DNA from: RUG100 sp963542695
Lineage (GTDB): Bacteria > Bacillota > Clostridia > Peptostreptococcales > Anaerovoracaceae
Direction of reading: 5' to 3'
NCBI GenBank assembly: GCA_963542695.1
Contig: CAUTYX010000016.1
Location: forward strand, 1 to 32,192
DNA: 32,192 nt
The first letter of the stretch is position 1, and every line of letters starts with the position of its first letter. A program made the position numbers and the translations under genes. The notes under the pieces were generated by a model, which saw only the letters and a list, made by a program, of their open reading frames with translations, searched no databases and was not told the DNA's origin. Shown piece by piece: positions 25,797 through 32,192 of this stretch.

Positions 25797-25874
25797 TATA
25801 TAAACCATCCTCCTTTCTGGTTATGACTCATCTGTGACCAATAGGCCAAAAAAAGCACTATATATTGTGCCATA

Positions 25875-25888
25875 TGCCAAAATTGGCA
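25875..25888. repeat. Inverted repeat TGCCAA-AA-TTGGCA between mraZ and lgt
   Basis: Two perfect 6-base arms around AA. Related half-sites nearby (AGCACTATATATTGTGCC, 25854-25871; TTGGCACTAT, 25883-25892) make a cluster of GCAC/GTGCC elements in the middle of the 353-base divergent gap. An operator is possible; nothing identifies its protein. Confidence 0.45.
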
Positions 25889-25972
25889 CTATTTCAAGAG
25901 CTTTCCAGTTTCTTCCTAGTTCCCCTCCCTCCTTCACTTTCTTCCATCTATTTCCATCGTATTTCACCCCTC

Positions 25973-26001
25973 TTGTACAGAAAGTTACGCCTAGGTATAA
26001 T
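25973..26001 (+). promoter_or_regulatory. Strong sigma-A-type promoter for lgt
   Basis: TTGTAC (25973-25978), exactly 17 bases, then TATAAT (25996-26001). Predicted start near 26008, 37 bases before the lgt ATG. This also shows that the longer in-frame reading from 25865 or from the ATG at 26000 is not the protein start. Confidence 0.8.
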
Positions 26002-26044
26002 GAATAAAACCAAAACATATTTGCGGAAAAGAAAAGGACACTTT

Positions 26045-26785
26045 ATGAACCCTATCGCCTTTACTATCGGTGGATTAGAAGTACGTTGGTACGGCATCCT
26101 GATTGCTGCTGCTATGATTATCGCCATGGTCATTACCTACCGTCGCAGCCCCAACCACGACATCTCCTTTGATAAGCTTTTGGATGTACTCATAGTGAGC
26201 ATTCTTTGCGGAATTATAGGCGCTCGCCTATACTATGTTATTTTTCAATGGGATTGGTACCGGGGGGATTTGTTGCGGATTTTAAATATACGCGAAGGCG
26301 GCCTGGCTATTCACGGAGGTCTTTTGGCAGGCATCCTTAGCGGATGGATTATGTGTCGGGTAAATAAGATCCCCTTTCTCAATGCTTTGGATTTAATCCT
26401 TCCGGTGGTGGCTTTGGCCCAATCCATCGGTCGCTGGGGTAATTTTTTTAACCAAGAAGCTTATGGCAGTCCGACAACCTTACCATGGGGAATCATGATC
26501 AACGGCGTCAAAGTACACCCTACTTTCTTATATGAATCTCTGTGGTGTTTGCTGGTTTTTATCATCCTTAGTGTCCTTGATAGGAACCGTAATTTCACAG
26601 GCCAAATCGCATGCCTTTATGGTATACTTTACTCTGTTGAGCGATTTTTCGTGGAAGATCTTCGAACAGACAGCCTGATGATTGGTTCCCTAAAGATGGC
26701 ACAACTCATCAGCCTTCTGGCATTTTCCCTCTGCCTTGCTCTATATCTATGGCTGGCAAGAAAAAATGCAAAACATACTGAATGA
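26045..26785 (+). CDS. lgt: Lgt, prolipoprotein diacylglyceryl transferase
   Basis: Transfers diacylglycerol from phosphatidylglycerol to the lipobox cysteine of prelipoproteins, in the cytoplasmic membrane. 246 residues with about seven hydrophobic helices. Diagnostic motifs: the VRWYG segment at 13-17, GGLAIHGGLLAG at 85-96 with the essential His at 90, and the Lgt signature GRWGNFFNQEAYG at 129-141 with Arg130. AAAGGA precedes the ATG by 6-7 bases. It faces away from mraZ and has its own promoter. ychF follows after 76 bases with no terminator seen between, so the two are likely co-transcribed. Confidence 0.97.
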   Translation: MNPIAFTIGGLEVRWYGILIAAAMIIAMVITYRRSPNHDISFDKLLDVLIVSILCGIIGARLYYVIFQWDWYRGDLLRILNIREGGLAIHGGLLAGILSGWIMCRVNKIPFLNALDLILPVVALAQSIGRWGNFFNQEAYGSPTTLPWGIMINGVKVHPTFLYESLWCLLVFIILSVLDRNRNFTGQIACLYGILYSVERFFVEDLRTDSLMIGSLKMAQLISLLAFSLCLALYLWLARKNAKHTE

Positions 26786-26861
26786 CAAAGCGTGCCATTA
26801 CCGCACTAAAAGCAAATACAATTGATTACATACAATTAACATAGTTAAGGAGATATCTTAT

Positions 26862-27953
26862 ATGAAGCTAGGAATTGTGGGATTACCAAACGTTGGCAAA
26901 AGTACCTTGTTTAACGCCATTACCAAAGCCGGTGCTGAGGCTGCCAATTATCCATTTTGCACCATTGAACCAAATGTAGGTGTTGTTACCGTCCCCGATG
27001 AACGTGTGACAAAGCTGTCTGAGATTTACCACTCTAAAAAAACCATTTATACAACCATCGAGTTCTGTGACATTGCAGGTCTTGTAAAAGGTGCCAGCAA
27101 AGGCGAAGGTCTTGGAAACCAATTCCTCGGCCACATCCGCCAGGTGGAAGCCATCGTTCATGTAGTCCGTTGTTTTTCCGATGACAATGTGGTTCACGTT
27201 GATGGAAAAATCGATCCTTTATCCGATATAGAAACCATCAATACAGAGCTGATTCTCTCCGATATGGAGGTGCTGGATCGTCGCCTTACCAAAGCAAAGA
27301 AAATGTTAAAGGGGGATAAATCTCTCCAAGCAGAAATCAATATCTTAGAAAAGCTAAACCAGTGGCTGGCAGATGGAAATTCTGCCAGGGCCATGGAACT
27401 GGAACCGGAAGAAGCAGGCTATGTTTCAAGTCTGGATTTGCTTTCTTACAAGCCAATTATCTACGTTGCCAACGTATCGGAAGAAGATGCCGTTACAGAA
27501 ACCAATGCCCAGGTAGAACAGGTTAGAGAATTTGCAGCAACAGAAAATTCCCAGGTAGTCGTTACCTGTGCAAAAATTGAAGAAGAATTGTCGGAATTGG
27601 ATGATGACGAACGCGCTGCTTTTCTGGAAGATATGGGCATCTCCCAATCGGGATTGGACAAGCTAATCCGTGCCAGCTACGCTTTGTTAAATCTCATTTC
27701 CTTTATTACAACAGGAGAAGACGAAACGAGAGCATGGACCATTACCAAGGGAACCAAAGCACCACAGGCCGCCGGTAAAATTCATACCGATTTCGAAAAA
27801 GGTTTTATCCGTGCCGAAACCATTGCCTACGACAGCTTAATGGAGTGCCAGGGGAAGCTGTCTATTGCTAAGGAAAAAGGGCTGCTACGTTCTGAAGGAA
27901 AAGAATACATAATGAAAGACGGGGATATTTGTCATTTCCTATTTAACGTATAA
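26862..27953 (+). CDS. ychF: YchF/Ola1-type redox-sensitive ATPase
   Basis: OBG-family P-loop protein that prefers ATP and associates with ribosomes. 363 residues, the usual length. G1 loop GLPNVGKST at 7-15, switch region FCTIEPNVG, G3 DIAGLVKGASKGEGLGNQFL near 69-88, and VANVSE near 205 in place of the GTP-specific NKxD, which explains ATP use. A coiled-coil domain lies around 125-190. The C-terminal TGS domain runs from about 280 (FITTGEDETRAWTI) to DICHFLFNV. AAGGAG precedes the ATG, and a strong terminator follows at 28012-28049. Confidence 0.98.
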   Translation: MKLGIVGLPNVGKSTLFNAITKAGAEAANYPFCTIEPNVGVVTVPDERVTKLSEIYHSKKTIYTTIEFCDIAGLVKGASKGEGLGNQFLGHIRQVEAIVHVVRCFSDDNVVHVDGKIDPLSDIETINTELILSDMEVLDRRLTKAKKMLKGDKSLQAEINILEKLNQWLADGNSARAMELEPEEAGYVSSLDLLSYKPIIYVANVSEEDAVTETNAQVEQVREFAATENSQVVVTCAKIEEELSELDDDERAAFLEDMGISQSGLDKLIRASYALLNLISFITTGEDETRAWTITKGTKAPQAAGKIHTDFEKGFIRAETIAYDSLMECQGKLSIAKEKGLLRSEGKEYIMKDGDICHFLFNV

Positions 27954-27968
27954 AATTCGAAAAAACAC

Positions 27969-28006
27969 CGCAAACGCAAGCAATTTATGTTGCTTCCAAA
28001 AATAGC
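27969..28006 (+). other. Possible RNA stem-loop after ychF
   Basis: CCGC...AAGCAA-TTTATG-TTGCTT...GCGG forms nested inverted arms just after the ychF stop and before the main terminator. It may stabilise the 3' end of the mRNA. No protein is encoded here. Confidence 0.35.
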
Positions 28007-28011
28007 GGCAC

Positions 28012-28049
28012 AAAAAAAAGAGATCCCGGCGTTGCCTGGGTCTCTTTTT
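28012..28049 (+). terminator. Rho-independent terminator of lgt-ychF
   Basis: An A run, the stem GAGATCC-C-GGC, loop GTT, then GCC-T-GGGTCTC, and a T5 run. About 10 base pairs with one mismatch and one G-U pair. The A run on the 5' side would allow some function on the other strand. Confidence 0.9.
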
Positions 28050-28268
28050 CCAAAAGAATCATTAATGTAATTAAGCATACATGAGAAAGAGTAAATTTAC
28101 CTTTCTAAATGTAGTATACCCGTTTTGTCTATTTTGTAACAAATTTTCGTGAAATTTTTAGCAAATTTAAAGTTATTTTTTAATTTCAGCTTATTTTAGG
28201 GAACCATCATAAAATATGGTAATATATCATCTATACGTTACTTCATAGTAAAGAAAGGAACCTATATC
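28050..28268. other. AT-rich intergenic region, ychF to small membrane protein
   Basis: About 220 bases with no gene. It is rich in A/T tracts (for instance near 28140-28190). It presumably holds the promoter of the next gene; TAATAT near 28223 is a candidate -10, without a convincing -35. Confidence 0.5.
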
Positions 28269-28697
28269 GTGGAAAACAAAAAAAGAAAAGCAAAAGCGCT
28301 GGAAATCGTATTGTATGTGCTGGCAGGTATTTCATTGGTGTGTGCTATTTTAATGACCATTGGCGCCATTGCTTATATACATAGCTATTACAGCAGTTAT
28401 GGCATGTCCGTTGCCAGCGGATGGAAAGATGCCGTACAGTACATTCTAAACAACAGCGGAAACTGGGTAGTGTTTACTTTGCTATTCTTTGCAGCGGCAC
28501 GCATTATAGCTCGCCTGGATACTATCAACCCCGATTTTGGTAAAAAACAAAAGAAAATAGAACCACAGATGGCAGAGACAGCATATTTACAGCCGGAAGC
28601 AGAAGCTATGGCAGAAGCAGGAAAAGAAGAAACAGCAACTGCAGAAGATCCACAACCTACAGAGGAACCTGCCGAAAGCAACGAAAACAACCGGTAG
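28269..28697 (+). CDS. Small two-helix membrane protein with acidic tail, unknown function
   Basis: 142 residues. A basic start (ENKKRKAKAL), a membrane helix at about 12-36 (IVLYVLAGISLVCAILMTIGAIAYI), an extracytoplasmic loop of about 30 residues with several Tyr and Ser, a second helix at about 65-82 (WVVFTLLFFAAARII), then a cytoplasmic tail of about 55 residues rich in Glu, Ala and Pro (EEPAESNENNR). I do not recognise the family. The start is GTG with AAGGA about 9-10 bases upstream. It is monocistronic: a terminator precedes it after ychF and another follows at 28775-28807. Composition is like its neighbours. Confidence 0.7.
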   Translation: MENKKRKAKALEIVLYVLAGISLVCAILMTIGAIAYIHSYYSSYGMSVASGWKDAVQYILNNSGNWVVFTLLFFAAARIIARLDTINPDFGKKQKKIEPQMAETAYLQPEAEAMAEAGKEETATAEDPQPTEEPAESNENNR

Positions 28698-28774
28698 TTT
28701 TTAAACTATATGTATTTTGAGGTGGGAAACCACAGCAAGGTAAAAATTTACAATTAAGAAAACAGTTTACAAAA

Positions 28775-28807
28775 ACGTACATCTAAAAAAGAGATGTGCG
28801 TTTTTTT
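28775..28807 (+). terminator. Rho-independent terminator
   Basis: ACGTACATCT, a 7-base A-rich loop, AGATGTGCGT (10-bp stem with one G-U pair) and a T7 run. It ends the small membrane protein gene and isolates the radical SAM gene that follows. Confidence 0.92.
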
Positions 28808-28841
28808 CAGGGATTTTCTAGCTTCTTCCCTATGCAATCGG

Positions 28842-28870
28842 TTGTCTTTTCAAATTAAGTATTGTATAAT
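28842..28870 (+). promoter_or_regulatory. Promoter of the stand-alone radical SAM gene
   Basis: TTGTCT (28842-28847), 17 bases, TATAAT (28865-28870). Predicted start near 28877, about 33 bases before the chosen ATG. An in-frame ATG at 28862 lies inside the promoter and is therefore not the start. Confidence 0.75.
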
Positions 28871-28909
28871 ATCCTTCGTGTCATATGCACAAGTGAGGGA
28901 ATAAATAAA

Positions 28910-29806
28910 ATGAAACATCCATATAAAACCAGAACCGGTGGAGCGACAGTAACTGTTTTCGCACCGTATGATTGTCCCAACCACTGCCCGTTCTGCATCA
29001 ACAAAGCTGAATATGCCGATATGTCAGGATTTGACATTGAGAAGATTATCGAATCTATTGGCATCATGAATGAAATCACACCGGAATGTGACTTTGTATT
29101 TACCGGTGGTGAGCCTTTTGCTGATATCGATGCTCTACAAAGAATGCTGGATGAAATTCCTGCTACCCATCGAATCTTCATCAATACCACTTTGCCTGTT
29201 TTCGAAGGACAGAGTGAACAGGACATTATCGACTTTACCGAAAAAAACAAAGACAAGATCTCCTGCATCAACGTTTCGCGCCACTTGGTAAAGTACATTG
29301 AAGAATCCCCCGACCAGCTACTGCCACGTTTGGCTGTACCGACACGAGTAAACTGTGTATTATACAAAACATATCCAAAAGAACAACTGCCGGATTACCT
29401 GAGTCGTTGGACCAAGTACAACATTCCGGTTCAATTCCGTTTTGACTACACTGTTACTACACCGGAAAATCTCTATGATCGCAAAGATGACAACATTCTT
29501 CATGACTTGTCAGAGATTGCCGACTATATTGGATTAGACGGATGCCGTATGCGCTGCGGTTTTCACTTTGACTATGAAGGTCTTGAACTAACCTACCACA
29601 AAACACTGCCGTACAGCACCATTGTAGAAACAGATACCAATGGAAAAACATGGGATATTTTATACGATATTATCCTAAAGCAAAACGGCGAACTTCGTTC
29701 CGACTGGGACGACACACTGCTGGATATTGACGCTTATCGAAAAGTCGTTTTCGAACCCTATGACTTGCGGGTTATGGAAGGCGATATCAGCAGCTGTCAG
29801 TTCTGA
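28910..29806 (+). CDS. Radical SAM protein of unknown function
   Basis: 298 residues from ATG 28910, which has GAGGGA 9 bases upstream. The canonical cluster motif C22-PNH-C26-PF-C29 (CX3CX2C) and the GGEP motif at 66-69 (FTGGEPFADID) are clear; a CINVSRHL strand lies near 137. The second half is unlike families I can name. It carries CRMRCGFHF near 222-230 and ends in SSCQF, so the extra cysteines could bind metal, but a full SPASM pattern is not evident. The fold resembles 7-carboxy-7-deazaguanine-synthase or activating-enzyme-sized proteins, without assignment. It stands alone between its own promoter and a terminator, with no substrate-like peptide or partner gene beside it. Confidence 0.85.
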   Translation: MKHPYKTRTGGATVTVFAPYDCPNHCPFCINKAEYADMSGFDIEKIIESIGIMNEITPECDFVFTGGEPFADIDALQRMLDEIPATHRIFINTTLPVFEGQSEQDIIDFTEKNKDKISCINVSRHLVKYIEESPDQLLPRLAVPTRVNCVLYKTYPKEQLPDYLSRWTKYNIPVQFRFDYTVTTPENLYDRKDDNILHDLSEIADYIGLDGCRMRCGFHFDYEGLELTYHKTLPYSTIVETDTNGKTWDILYDIILKQNGELRSDWDDTLLDIDAYRKVVFEPYDLRVMEGDISSCQF

Positions 29807-29826
29807 TTACAACCATTGCAAAGACA

Positions 29827-29852
29827 GAATCCACGGTTATTACCGTGGATTC
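29827..29852. terminator. Bidirectional terminator between convergent genes
   Basis: GAATCCACGGT-TATT-ACCGTGGATTC is a perfect 11-bp stem with a 4-base loop, between the radical SAM gene (plus) and the 72-residue protein gene (minus). The T tracts on both sides are short and interrupted, so efficiency may be moderate. Confidence 0.75.
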
Positions 29853-29884
29853 TTTATATACTTTCAAGTTCTGTTTCTAATCGT

Positions 29885-30103
29885 CTAATAGTCATCTTCC
29901 CGACGTTTCTTTCGCCTCTCAATGATTATCTTTATAATGTTGGCCCAAAAAGCAATAATAAATATTACGCCTAAAGCTATGATGAAATACTGGAAGATAC
30001 GAAAACCGTGAAAGCCCTCTACTACCACAGACCGTACCGACAATATTCCGGCAACGGATAATGCAACAACAGCCAGCCACGTAATAACATTAGATAATTT
30101 CAT
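29885..30103 (-). CDS. Small two-helix membrane protein, unknown function
   Basis: 72 residues with two hydrophobic segments, about 5-24 (NVITWLAVVALSVAGILSV) and about 37-58 (FQYFIIALGVIFIIAFWANI), then a strongly basic and acidic cytoplasmic end (ERRKKRREDDY). AGGAG stands 7 bases before the ATG, and a clear extended -10 promoter lies upstream, so it is a real gene despite its size. It is convergent with the radical SAM gene and divergent from azlC. No family recognised. Confidence 0.7.
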   Translation of the reverse strand: MKLSNVITWLAVVALSVAGILSVRSVVVEGFHGFRIFQYFIIALGVIFIIAFWANIIKIIIERRKKRREDDY

Positions 30104-30134
30104 TTTTTTCTCCTACCTGCAAACTTATTTTCTC

Positions 30135-30143
30135 ATTATACCA
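30135..30143 (-). promoter_or_regulatory. Extended -10 promoter of the 72-residue protein gene
   Basis: TGG-TATAAT on the minus strand is a perfect extended -10. Predicted start near 30128, 25 bases before the ATG. The -35 position has no good match. It lies within 20 bases of the opposing azlC -10. Confidence 0.65.
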
Positions 30144-30151
30144 TAATCCTG

Positions 30152-30160
30152 TGCTATGAT
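30152..30160 (+). promoter_or_regulatory. Candidate extended -10 promoter of azlCD
   Basis: TGC-TATGAT on the plus strand (5/6 match to -10 with the TGn extension). Predicted start near 30167, consistent with the azlC ATG at 30199 and not with the ATG at 30163. No -35 match. Confidence 0.45.
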
Positions 30161-30198
30161 GTATGGTATCTTATTTCTCGAAAGATTACGGTGAATGT

Positions 30199-30915
30199 AT
30201 GAAAAAAACAACACTGGTACAATATATCATTATACGAACATTACCTATTTTAACCGGATATGTGGTTCTTGGAATCGGCTTTGGAATTTTGCTGGAAAAA
30301 GCCGGATACAATATTCTGTGGGCAGCAGCCATGGCCATCACTATTTTTTCCGGTACCATACAATACGTAGGCATTGATTTGTTGACCAGCGGTGCTTCTT
30401 TAATTACTACTGCCATTGTTACCTTAATGGTTAACGCCCGGTACATCTTTTATGGAGTAGCAACAGTAGACCGCTACAAAACAGCCGGTCTTAAAAAGTA
30501 TTATATGATATTTGGATTAACCGATGAAACTTACGCGCTGATTTGTGCCAATCGCTTCCCAAAAGGTGTGAATCGTCATACTTACGATTTCCTTGTAACC
30601 TTCTTTGATCAACTGTATTGGATTATAGGATGTTGCTTAGGCGCCTTAATCGGCTCCAAACTTACGATTGATACGACCGGGGTGGAATTTGTTATGACTG
30701 CCCTCTTTACCACTATTTTCGTAGATCAATGGCGAGAAACCAAAGAACACATTCCGGCCATCACCGGAGTATCGGTTACATTGCTATGCTTAATTGTATT
30801 TGGTTCTGATAATTTCTTGATTCCTGCCATGGTCATTATCACGGTCATTCTAACAGCAACTCGATCCCTTATTACACGTCACGGCTGGATTAAAGTTACG
30901 GAGGAAGAAAAATGA
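30199..30915 (+). CDS. azlC: AzlC-family branched-chain amino acid exporter subunit
   Basis: 238 residues, about seven hydrophobic helices. The AzlC family forms the large subunit of a two-component exporter for branched-chain amino acids (AzlCD in Bacillus, BrnFE in Corynebacterium, YgaZH in E. coli). Family landmarks: IPxxxGYVVLGIGFGILLEKAG-like start (here LPILTGYVVLGIGFG), the segment MAITIFSGTIQYVGIDLL, LMVNARYIFYGVA, and GLTDETYAL. I chose ATG 30199 because it fits the predicted transcription start and the family N-terminus, though its ribosome binding site is weak (GGTG). The stop overlaps azlD (ATGA). Confidence 0.92.
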   Translation: MKKTTLVQYIIIRTLPILTGYVVLGIGFGILLEKAGYNILWAAAMAITIFSGTIQYVGIDLLTSGASLITTAIVTLMVNARYIFYGVATVDRYKTAGLKKYYMIFGLTDETYALICANRFPKGVNRHTYDFLVTFFDQLYWIIGCCLGALIGSKLTIDTTGVEFVMTALFTTIFVDQWRETKEHIPAITGVSVTLLCLIVFGSDNFLIPAMVIITVILTATRSLITRHGWIKVTEEEK

Positions 30916-31238
30916 TTTCTACAACACATGCCATGGGTATCGTAGCTGTCATTGCGTTGGTTTCCTTCGCCTTACGTTTTGTTCCTTTCTTGGTATTGGG
31001 ACATCGTAAAACACCGGCGTATGTAACATATTTAGGAGCCGTTCTGCCTTATGCTATTATGGGTTTGCTGTTAGTGTATTGTCTTCGCAGCACCACTGTC
31101 TTAGTCAGTCCTCACGGCATCCCCGAAGCCATCGCTGTTGCGTTGACAGCCGGTCTGCAGTTATGGAAAAAGATCACTCTACTGAGCATTCTTTGCGGGA
31201 CTATCTGTTATATGTTTTTGGTACAAGTTGTTTTTTAG
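30912..31238 (+). CDS. azlD: AzlD-family small subunit of the branched-chain amino acid exporter
   Basis: 108 residues with three to four hydrophobic helices; the small partner of AzlC. Typical features are SFALRFVPFLVLG near 19-31 and YLGAVLPYAIMGLLLVY near 44-60. The ATG overlaps the azlC stop and GGAGG lies just upstream inside azlC, so the two subunits are translationally coupled. No terminator is obvious in the 85-base gap before deoC. Confidence 0.92.
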   Translation: MISTTHAMGIVAVIALVSFALRFVPFLVLGHRKTPAYVTYLGAVLPYAIMGLLLVYCLRSTTVLVSPHGIPEAIAVALTAGLQLWKKITLLSILCGTICYMFLVQVVF

Positions 31239-31323
31239 GAAGCTTCTAGAATCTACGTCAATGTAAGGAAATATTGATAAAAATAACAAATGAATAAAGA
31301 AAGAAAGGATTACATAATTTACC

Positions 31324-32001
31324 ATGAAGCCTATTAACAAATATTTCGACCATACCCTGCTATCTCCTGCAGCCACCCGAAATGATATCCTCACCTTGTG
31401 TCAGGAAGCAAAAGACTATAATTTCTATGCTGTTTGCGTTGCTTCTTCCTATGTATCTTTAGCCGCAAAAGAATTGCAGAATAGTGACGTTTTGGTTGCC
31501 TCTGTTATTGGATTTCCTTTGGGCACTTGTTTAACAGAAACAAAAGTACAGGAAGCCACTGCTGCTATGCAGCTAGGTGCAAGGGAAGTTGATATGGTCA
31601 TTAATCTAGGCGCCCTAAAAGATGGCTGTTTGGACTATGTAAATGAAGATATAGGACAGGTAGCTGCTGTTTGTGAAAAATACCAAGGTGCCCTAAAGGT
31701 CATTATTGAATCTCATCTACTATCGGATATGGAAATACCTCTTGCCTGCCGTCTGGCACTGGAAGCCGGTGCAGATTTTGTAAAAACCAGTACCGGATTT
31801 TCCAATGGCGGGGCCTCTATAAAGGCTGTTTCCCTAATGAAATCATGTGTCAAAGATAACGCATATATTAAAGCAAGCGGAGGCATACGGACTCTTGAAA
31901 CAGCACTTGCTATGATTAAGGCAGGTGCTGATCGTATAGGCGCCAGCGCTTCGGTGTCCATTATGAAAGAATCCCTAGACAACGGTATTACAATGGCCTA
32001 G
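31324..32001 (+). CDS. deoC: Deoxyribose-phosphate aldolase
   Basis: Cleaves 2-deoxyribose 5-phosphate to glyceraldehyde 3-phosphate and acetaldehyde in deoxynucleoside breakdown. 225 residues, a normal TIM-barrel length. Catalytic residues are in place: Schiff-base Lys154 in FVKTSTGF, Lys183 in IKASGGIRT and Asp90 in EVDMVINLG. The nearest purine-rich site, AAAGGA (31304-31309), is 14 bases from the ATG, longer than optimal; no other in-frame start exists, since a TAA lies at 31315-31317. No other deo or nucleoside gene is beside it in the window. A hairpin terminator overlaps its stop codon. Confidence 0.97.
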   Translation: MKPINKYFDHTLLSPAATRNDILTLCQEAKDYNFYAVCVASSYVSLAAKELQNSDVLVASVIGFPLGTCLTETKVQEATAAMQLGAREVDMVINLGALKDGCLDYVNEDIGQVAAVCEKYQGALKVIIESHLLSDMEIPLACRLALEAGADFVKTSTGFSNGGASIKAVSLMKSCVKDNAYIKASGGIRTLETALAMIKAGADRIGASASVSIMKESLDNGITMA

Positions 32002-32023
32002 GGGCTTTTTCAGGCCTCTTTTA
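32000..32023 (+). terminator. Terminator overlapping the deoC stop codon
   Basis: AGGGGC, an 8-base T-rich loop, GCCTCT (6-bp stem with one G-U pair), then a TTTT run. The 5' arm starts within the TAG stop codon. Confidence 0.6.
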
Positions 32024-32049
32024 AAACAGAAATGTCCTCATTTTTTCCA

Positions 32050-32088
32050 CCAAAAAACTGCTTAACCAATGGTCAAACAGTTCTTTGG
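32050..32088 (-). terminator. Long hairpin, likely terminator of a minus-strand gene beyond the contig
   Basis: Two 18-base arms around a 3-base loop. On the plus strand there are three A-C type mismatches; on the minus strand all three become G-U pairs, so the RNA made from the minus strand folds fully. The minus-strand 3' arm contains a T6 run. This fits the terminator of a gene converging on deoC from the right. Confidence 0.55.
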
Positions 32089-32146
32089 TATATGAAATGT
32101 GAATAAGAAAAAAAGCTACTTAACACGTCTTTATCTATTATAAATC

Positions 32147-32192
32147 CTGTCTCTTATACACATCTGACGCTGCCGACGAAGCTAGAAGTGTA
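32147..32192 (-). other. Residual Illumina Nextera i5-side adapter (inverted copy)
   Basis: This is the exact reverse complement of bases 1-46: mosaic end first, then primer tail, the same i5 index and the P5 end. The two copies give the contig a perfect 46-bp terminal inverted repeat that is artificial and must not be read as a transposon end. Genomic sequence stops at 32146. Confidence 0.98.

Noticed and set aside
25865..26044. N-terminal extension of Lgt starting at 25865 or 26000
   Set aside because: A TTGTAC-N17-TATAAT promoter lies inside it, with transcription starting after both positions; Lgt homology begins at ATG 26045.
28698..28774. Small hairpins (GTGG-GAAA-CCAC and GTAAA/TTTAC) as a possible small RNA
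   Set aside because: Stems are only 4-5 bp and no promoter lies before them; they are more likely untranslated 3' sequence of the upstream gene.
28862..28909. Upstream ATG for the second radical SAM protein
   Set aside because: It sits within the promoter; the ATG at 28910 has a proper ribosome binding site.
31250..31290. Inverted repeat TCAAT/ATTGA upstream of deoC as a DeoR-type operator
   Set aside because: Arms are only 5 bp with a 10-base spacer, frequent by chance in AT-rich DNA; no clear promoter to place it against.
1..32192. Transposon-like terminal inverted repeats flanking the whole window
   Set aside because: They are Illumina Nextera adapter copies, including an index sequence, and not a biological element.
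1..32192. CRISPR arrays, tRNA or rRNA genes, prophage, defence or biosynthetic clusters
   Set aside because: No regularly spaced repeats, cloverleaf sequences, phage genes or defence-type genes were seen; apart from the contig ends the window is dense housekeeping sequence.

Overview
The window is an assembled contig of 32,146 - 46 = about 32.1 kb of bacterial chromosome. Both ends carry leftover Illumina Nextera adapter (1-46 and 32147-32192, perfect inverted copies of each other), so the genomic DNA runs from 47 to 32146. The gene content points to a Gram-positive-type low/mid-GC bacterium of the Bacillota, most likely a clostridial lineage. Signs of this are the dcw cluster layout, ysgA-like/pheS/pheT/zapA/mutS2 synteny, a long ZapA, a SpoVD-type PBP and AAGGAG-type ribosome binding sites. 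Genus cannot be read from the sequence.

Layout, left to right. (1) 47-1798: an AT-rich non-coding end, then a comM/yifB-type AAA+ ATPase gene cut off after about two thirds of its length, then a small predicted secreted protein. (2) 1895-13263, all on the minus strand: a translation and genome-maintenance operon read as SpoU-type rRNA methyltransferase (broken by a -1 frameshift in an A7 run), pheS, pheT, zapA, mutS2, argS, a radical SAM protein and a TPR protein, closed by a strong terminator. (3) 13349-25691, also minus: the division and cell wall (dcw) cluster mraZ-rsmH-ftsL-spoVD/ftsI-murF-mraY-murD-ftsW-murG-ftsQ-ftsZ. It lacks murC, murB and ftsA. It shows MraZ-type operator repeats over the mraZ promoter, and extra internal promoters before spoVD and ftsZ. 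(4) 25692-26044: a divergent control region. (5) 26045-32001, mostly plus strand: lgt, ychF, a small membrane protein, a stand-alone radical SAM gene, a convergent 72-residue membrane protein, the azlCD branched-chain amino acid exporter pair, and deoC.

Functionally the minus-strand half joins peptidoglycan precursor synthesis (MurF, MraY, MurD, MurG), septal wall synthesis (FtsW, SpoVD/FtsI), the divisome core (FtsL, FtsQ, FtsZ, ZapA) and translation (RsmH, PheST, ArgS). The plus-strand half is a string of short, separately controlled units with visible promoters and terminators.

I found no CRISPR array, tRNA, rRNA, complete insertion sequence, prophage or obvious defence system. The points most worth a second look are the A7 slippery site splitting the rRNA methyltransferase, the comM breakpoint, the mraZ operator, the reduced dcw gene set, the leader stem-loop before spoVD and a few uncharacterised small or radical SAM proteins. 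Coordinates and motifs were read by eye; no database search was run.
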